Part shown: positions 61,423-64,000 of the stretch, piece by piece | How the letters are laid out: every line of letters starts with the position of its first letter | Numbering within the stretch: the stretch's first letter is position 1 | From: an uncultured Clostridia bacterium | Lineage (GTDB): Bacteria; Bacillota; Clostridia; TANB77; CAG-508 | Assembly (NCBI GenBank): GCA_934177795.1 | Contig: CAKPPS010000003.1 | Coordinates: forward strand, 46,467 to 110,466 | DNA: 64,000 nt | Direction of reading: 5' to 3' | Notes under the pieces: model-generated | Database searches by the model: none | Seen by the model: the letters and a program-made list of their open reading frames with translations, nothing else | Told to the model about the DNA's origin: nothing | Translations under genes and position numbers: made by a program

Positions 61423-62493
61423 ATGGAATTTGATAAAAACAAAATAAAAACCAAAATTGCTATATCAAAAATTAAAGAGGAGAATGATATAGTTATGGAA
61501 AAAAGAAAGGCGAGAAGTGTATTTAAAACAGTAGCAACTGCAATGGCTGGAATAATTTTGAGTACAGGAGTTGTATTTGCTACAACACAAATAATTAACA
61601 AATTTGGAGCAAATAGTAGTGATGGTATTCAAACTGCCATTGAAAATGGATATTATAGTGATATAAATACAGAATATAAAGAAGCAAATGGAATTAGTAC
61701 AAGTATAGAAGCATTTTTGATAGATAATGATAATTTTGATATAAATTTTAATATAAAATTTGATGATAGTTATAGTTTACAAGATATGTTAGCAAATGAT
61801 GGAAAAATAGATATAATGGATTTAAAAGTAGTAAATGAAAAAAATGAAAAAGTTTTCGCAACAAGAGAACTTGAAACAGAAGAAATGACATCATTATATA
61901 AAACAGAACAAGAGGCAAGGGACAATTATACTAGTTATAATGGCTCATATAGTGAAACAACTCAAAAAATAAATGATAATAAAATTAAATATTATTTAAC
62001 AGCAACAGGAAATCCAGTAGAATTTCCTATATCTCAAAAATTGAAAGTAACATTTAATAAAATAAGGAATAGATATTGGGAAAATGGCAAGGAAAAATAT
62101 AGAATTTATGAAGGCGAATGGAGTTATGAAATAGACGTACCAAGTAAAATGGCACAATCTAATATAGTTCAATATAAATTAGTTTCTATTAGTGATGAAA
62201 ATTATAAATTTGATAGTGCTAGAGTTTCAAATACAGCATTTAAAATTTATTTAAGTAATTGTAATGGTATTGCTCATAATGAAAATGAATGTGTTGAAAC
62301 ATCTGACGGAAGAAAATTTTATCCAGCAGGTAGATCAGATGGAGATGGAATGATAAGTGTTAAAGAAGATGGAATTGTAAGATATTATAATACATTTAAC
62401 TTAACAAATTATGATACAACAGATAATCTAAAAGTGCATTTATTTAAAGAAAATGGTGATGAGGTAATTGTTGAATTAGTAAAGGAAAAATAA
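61423..62493 (+). CDS. DUF4179-type anti-sigma/membrane sensor protein
   Basis: ATG 61423 follows GGAGG, two bases after the sigma gene. The 356 aa protein has a short cytosolic part (residues 1-35), one membrane helix (VFKTVATAMAGIILSTGVVF) and a large extracellular beta-rich domain. Sigma-coupled proteins of this layout (DUF4179) are presumed anti-sigma factors that hold the sigma factor at the membrane until a signal is sensed outside. The signal is unknown. Confidence 0.8.
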   Translation: MEFDKNKIKTKIAISKIKEENDIVMEKRKARSVFKTVATAMAGIILSTGVVFATTQIINKFGANSSDGIQTAIENGYYSDINTEYKEANGISTSIEAFLIDNDNFDINFNIKFDDSYSLQDMLANDGKIDIMDLKVVNEKNEKVFATRELETEEMTSLYKTEQEARDNYTSYNGSYSETTQKINDNKIKYYLTATGNPVEFPISQKLKVTFNKIRNRYWENGKEKYRIYEGEWSYEIDVPSKMAQSNIVQYKLVSISDENYKFDSARVSNTAFKIYLSNCNGIAHNENECVETSDGRKFYPAGRSDGDGMISVKEDGIVRYYNTFNLTNYDTTDNLKVHLFKENGDEVIVELVKEK

Positions 62494-62504
62494 TTGTTTA
62501 ATAG

Positions 62505-62547
62505 GCAGGTAATTAAGTTGAAAATTACTTGCTTATTATGTTATAAT
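62505..62547 (+). promoter_or_regulatory. terminator-like hairpin overlapping a promoter (repeat unit 1)
   Basis: GCAGGTAATT (62505-62514) pairs with AATTACTTGC (62523-62532). TTGAAA (62518-62523) and TATAAT (62542-62547), 18 bases apart, form a sigma-A promoter starting inside the hairpin. The same sequence, AATTAAGTTGAAAATTAC in form, recurs at 63886-63920. Confidence 0.6.
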
Positions 62548-62615
62548 CATAACAAAATATAGTAATTTGTAGGGAGGATAATTAATATAACTGAAGTAAA
62601 AAAATTAAAATATTT

Positions 62616-62640
62616 TGTAACAAAATAACAACAGCGGATA
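62616..62640 (+). promoter_or_regulatory. possible ECF-type promoter of the second sigma gene
   Basis: TGTAAC (62616-62621) and CGGATA (62635-62640) lie 28 bases before the start and resemble ECF -35 and -10 elements, but the spacing of 13 bases is short. Autoregulation by the encoded sigma factor would be normal for the family. Confidence 0.3.
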
Positions 62641-62667
62641 CTAAATAAGTGAAAGGAGGAAAATGTT

Positions 62668-63162
62668 ATGCAGGATATTGATAAAATATACAAAAAATAT
62701 AGTGAAATTGTTTACAAATATGTATTCTGCTTAACTGGAAATGAAGATATAACCGAAGAAATTGTCCAAGAAACTTTTTTAGTAGCTGTTAAAGATATAA
62801 ATAAGTTTAGAGGTGAATGTAAAATATCAACTTGGCTATGCCAAATTAGTAAATACATATGGTATAAGAAACTAAAAAAAGAAAAATCAAAAAAAGAAAT
62901 ACCATTAGATTTATTACAAAATACATTATGTATAGAAGAATCAATAGAAGAAAATCTTTGGAGTAAAGAAAAAAAGATACAATTATTTAAAAAATTACAA
63001 AATTTTGATGAAGATACAAAAAATGTAATGTATTTAAGGATATTCGGTAATTTTGAATATAATGAAATTGCAGAGATTATGAATAAAACATCAAATTGGG
63101 CGAGAGTTGTATTTTTTCGTGGTAAGCAAAAATTAAAGGAGGAATTGGAAAATGAGAAATGA
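62668..63162 (+). CDS. ECF-type RNA polymerase sigma factor (SigV/SigW-like)
   Basis: ATG 62668 follows AAAGGAGG. The 164 aa protein has region 2 (LTGNEDITEEIVQETFLVAV, then FRGECKISTWLCQISKYIW) and region 4 (FGNFEYNEIAEIMNKTSNWA). It is cotranscribed with the anti-sigma gene, which overlaps its last 11 bases. It is distinct in sequence from the sigma factor 1.8 kb upstream. Confidence 0.92.
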   Translation: MQDIDKIYKKYSEIVYKYVFCLTGNEDITEEIVQETFLVAVKDINKFRGECKISTWLCQISKYIWYKKLKKEKSKKEIPLDLLQNTLCIEESIEENLWSKEKKIQLFKKLQNFDEDTKNVMYLRIFGNFEYNEIAEIMNKTSNWARVVFFRGKQKLKEELENEK

Positions 63163-63799
63163 ATGTGATATTGTTGAGGATTTATTATTTAGCTATAATG
63201 ATGGTGTTTTAAGGAATTCTTCTAAAGAATTAGTGGATGAACATTTAAAAAAATGTGAAAAATGCAAAAAAAAATTAGAAGAAATAATACAGGAAAATAA
63301 TGAACATAATCAAAAAAATCAAATTAAAGAAATTGATTTTTTTAAGAGAATTAAGAAGAAAATAACTAAAAGAAATGTAATAATATTAGTATTTTTCATA
63401 ATTTTAATGCTTGTTGTTTTATTTAATATACATGTATATAATAATTATAAAGAAATTGCTTCTACAATGGAGATATATTTAAAAGATGATATAACAGAAC
63501 AACAGATAGAAAATATTAAAAACAAAATAATTGAAGAAAGTGATAATACAGAGATTGAATATGTTTCAAAAGAAAAAGCGTTGGAAAGATTCAAAAATAA
63601 TTTAGAAAAAAATGAAAATTTATTAAATGATTTTGATAATCAGAATAATCCTATACCTGCTTCTATTGAAATAAAAACAGATACGAAAATTCAAACAATA
63701 GTGGAGAGCATACAAGATATGCAAGGAATAGCTCATATAACAACTCATATAAATTCTAATCCATATGAATTATATATACAAAGAGTTATGAAAAAATAG
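63152..63799 (+). CDS. anti-sigma factor: zinc-finger domain fused to an FtsX-type extracellular domain
   Basis: ATG 63152 overlaps the sigma gene and follows AAGGAGG. The 215 aa protein has an N-terminal zf-HC2 anti-sigma domain (VDEHLKKCEKCKKKLEEI, H-x3-C-x2-C), one membrane helix (VIILVFFIILMLVVLFNIHV) and an extracellular segment that reads like the FtsX extracellular domain: MEIYLKDDITEQQIENIKNK, IEYVSKEKALERFKNNL, NPIPASIEIKTD. In FtsX this domain binds peptidoglycan hydrolases. The fusion suggests that sigma activity is tied to cell-wall hydrolysis at division or stress. Confidence 0.8.
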   Translation: MRNECDIVEDLLFSYNDGVLRNSSKELVDEHLKKCEKCKKKLEEIIQENNEHNQKNQIKEIDFFKRIKKKITKRNVIILVFFIILMLVVLFNIHVYNNYKEIASTMEIYLKDDITEQQIENIKNKIIEESDNTEIEYVSKEKALERFKNNLEKNENLLNDFDNQNNPIPASIEIKTDTKIQTIVESIQDMQGIAHITTHINSNPYELYIQRVMKK

Positions 63800-63821
63800 T
63801 ATTTTATAGTAATTTATAAGG

Positions 63822-63851
63822 CAGATAATTAATTTAAAATTATCTGTTTTT
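63822..63851 (+). terminator. Rho-independent terminator after the anti-sigma gene
   Basis: CAGATAATT (63822-63830) pairs with AATTATCTG (63838-63846), followed by TTTTT. A TATAAT follows at 63856, repeating the terminator/promoter arrangement of 62505-62547. Confidence 0.85.
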
Positions 63852-63885
63852 ATGTTATAATCATCTCGACAACTTACAATAAGTA

Positions 63886-63920
63886 GGGCAAGTGATTAAG
63901 TTGAAAATTACTTGTCCTTT
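63886..63920 (+). terminator. second terminator-like hairpin, directly before the intron
   Basis: GGGCAAGTGATT (63886-63897) pairs with the complementary run 63906-63917 through 12 base pairs including two G-U pairs, followed by TTT. It is a diverged copy of the hairpin at 62505. Confidence 0.75.
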
Positions 63921-63926
63921 GTGATA

Positions 63927-64000
63927 GTGCGACAGGCATGTCGTTTAGCTAATCGGTGAAAGTCCGTATTGGAGGTATATATCGCCAACCAATTAGAGAA
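63927..64000 (+). mobile_element. group II intron, 5' end (continues beyond the window)
   Basis: GTGCGACAGGCATGTCG at 63927 has the 5' boundary form of bacterial group II introns (GTGCG or GTGYG), followed by a GGTGAAAGTCC block at about 63955-63965 typical of domain I. It begins seven bases after a Rho-independent terminator, the preferred insertion site of class C introns. The reverse transcriptase would lie beyond base 64000. Confidence 0.75.

Overview
The window is very AT-rich, with tightly packed genes that mostly lie on the plus strand, AAGGAGG-type ribosome binding sites and many TTG or GTG starts. It carries anaerobic ribonucleotide reductase (nrdD/nrdG), a SUF iron-sulfur operon, MurT/GatD (peptidoglycan glutamate amidation), PepV, YlxR, NusA without C-terminal extensions and ECF sigma/anti-sigma pairs. 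Together these point to an anaerobic Gram-positive bacterium of the Bacillota, most likely an uncultured Clostridia. No rRNA, tRNA, CRISPR array or complete insertion sequence was seen.

Layout. 1-7 kb: end of a 23S rRNA methyltransferase, then a cluster of small metabolite and nucleotide clean-up enzymes (two Nudix genes, one broken; a nucleotidase-nucleoside hydrolase fusion; HAD; Ppx/GppA-like; YjjX-type ITPase; GNATs) with deletion scars. 7-16 kb: PepV, an unrecognised two-gene module (481 aa protein plus glycine-zipper membrane protein), MntP, a MerR-type promoter driving a CMD-cupin gene followed by an internally deleted MerR gene, flavodoxin, a MATE-like protein and GalE. 16-22 kb: Crp/Fnr regulator divergent from nrdD-nrdG, a long rod-like inverted-repeat element (possible 6S-like RNA), then gatD-murT. 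22-27 kb: UMPH-1-like nucleotidase, DUF4116 protein, YfcE, LysR regulator and a divergent RtcB-like protein. 27-36 kb: sufCBDSU, mnmA and rlmN. 36-47 kb: rpsO, pnp, mscS-type channel and the rimP-nusA-ylxR-rplGA-infB-rbfA-nrnA operon. 47-52 kb: RluA-family synthase, trmB, pyrG, argS. 52-58 kb: a decaying accessory region (cytidylate-kinase-like fragment, orphan efflux adaptor, broken RhuM/Fic gene, CD1108-type mobile-element hydrolase). 58-64 kb: small membrane proteins, two sigma/anti-sigma pairs, and the 5' end of a group II intron placed just after a terminator.

Most striking observation. In pepV, rplGA, trmB, the rhuM-like gene and twice in the CHAP hydrolase gene, the reading frame breaks exactly at an in-frame CGG codon. 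In every case, skipping the C (reading GGN, glycine, in the +1 frame) restores the full conserved protein. By eye I found no other in-frame CGG in the native-looking genes, apart from one as the last codon before a stop. CGA, CGC, CGT and AGG are used normally. This suggests that CGG is effectively unassigned and is bypassed by +1 out-of-frame decoding, so that C insertions before glycine codons are tolerated. The main contrary evidence is a set of genes of different composition (448-759, 26974-27711, 33139-34092) that use CGG in frame without any break; these may be recent acquisitions.

Functional links: SufS can feed sulfur both to Fe-S assembly and to MnmA. The radical-SAM enzymes NrdG and RlmN need Fe-S clusters. 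The translation/RNA block (rpsO, pnp, nusA, infB, rbfA) is organised as in other Bacillota.
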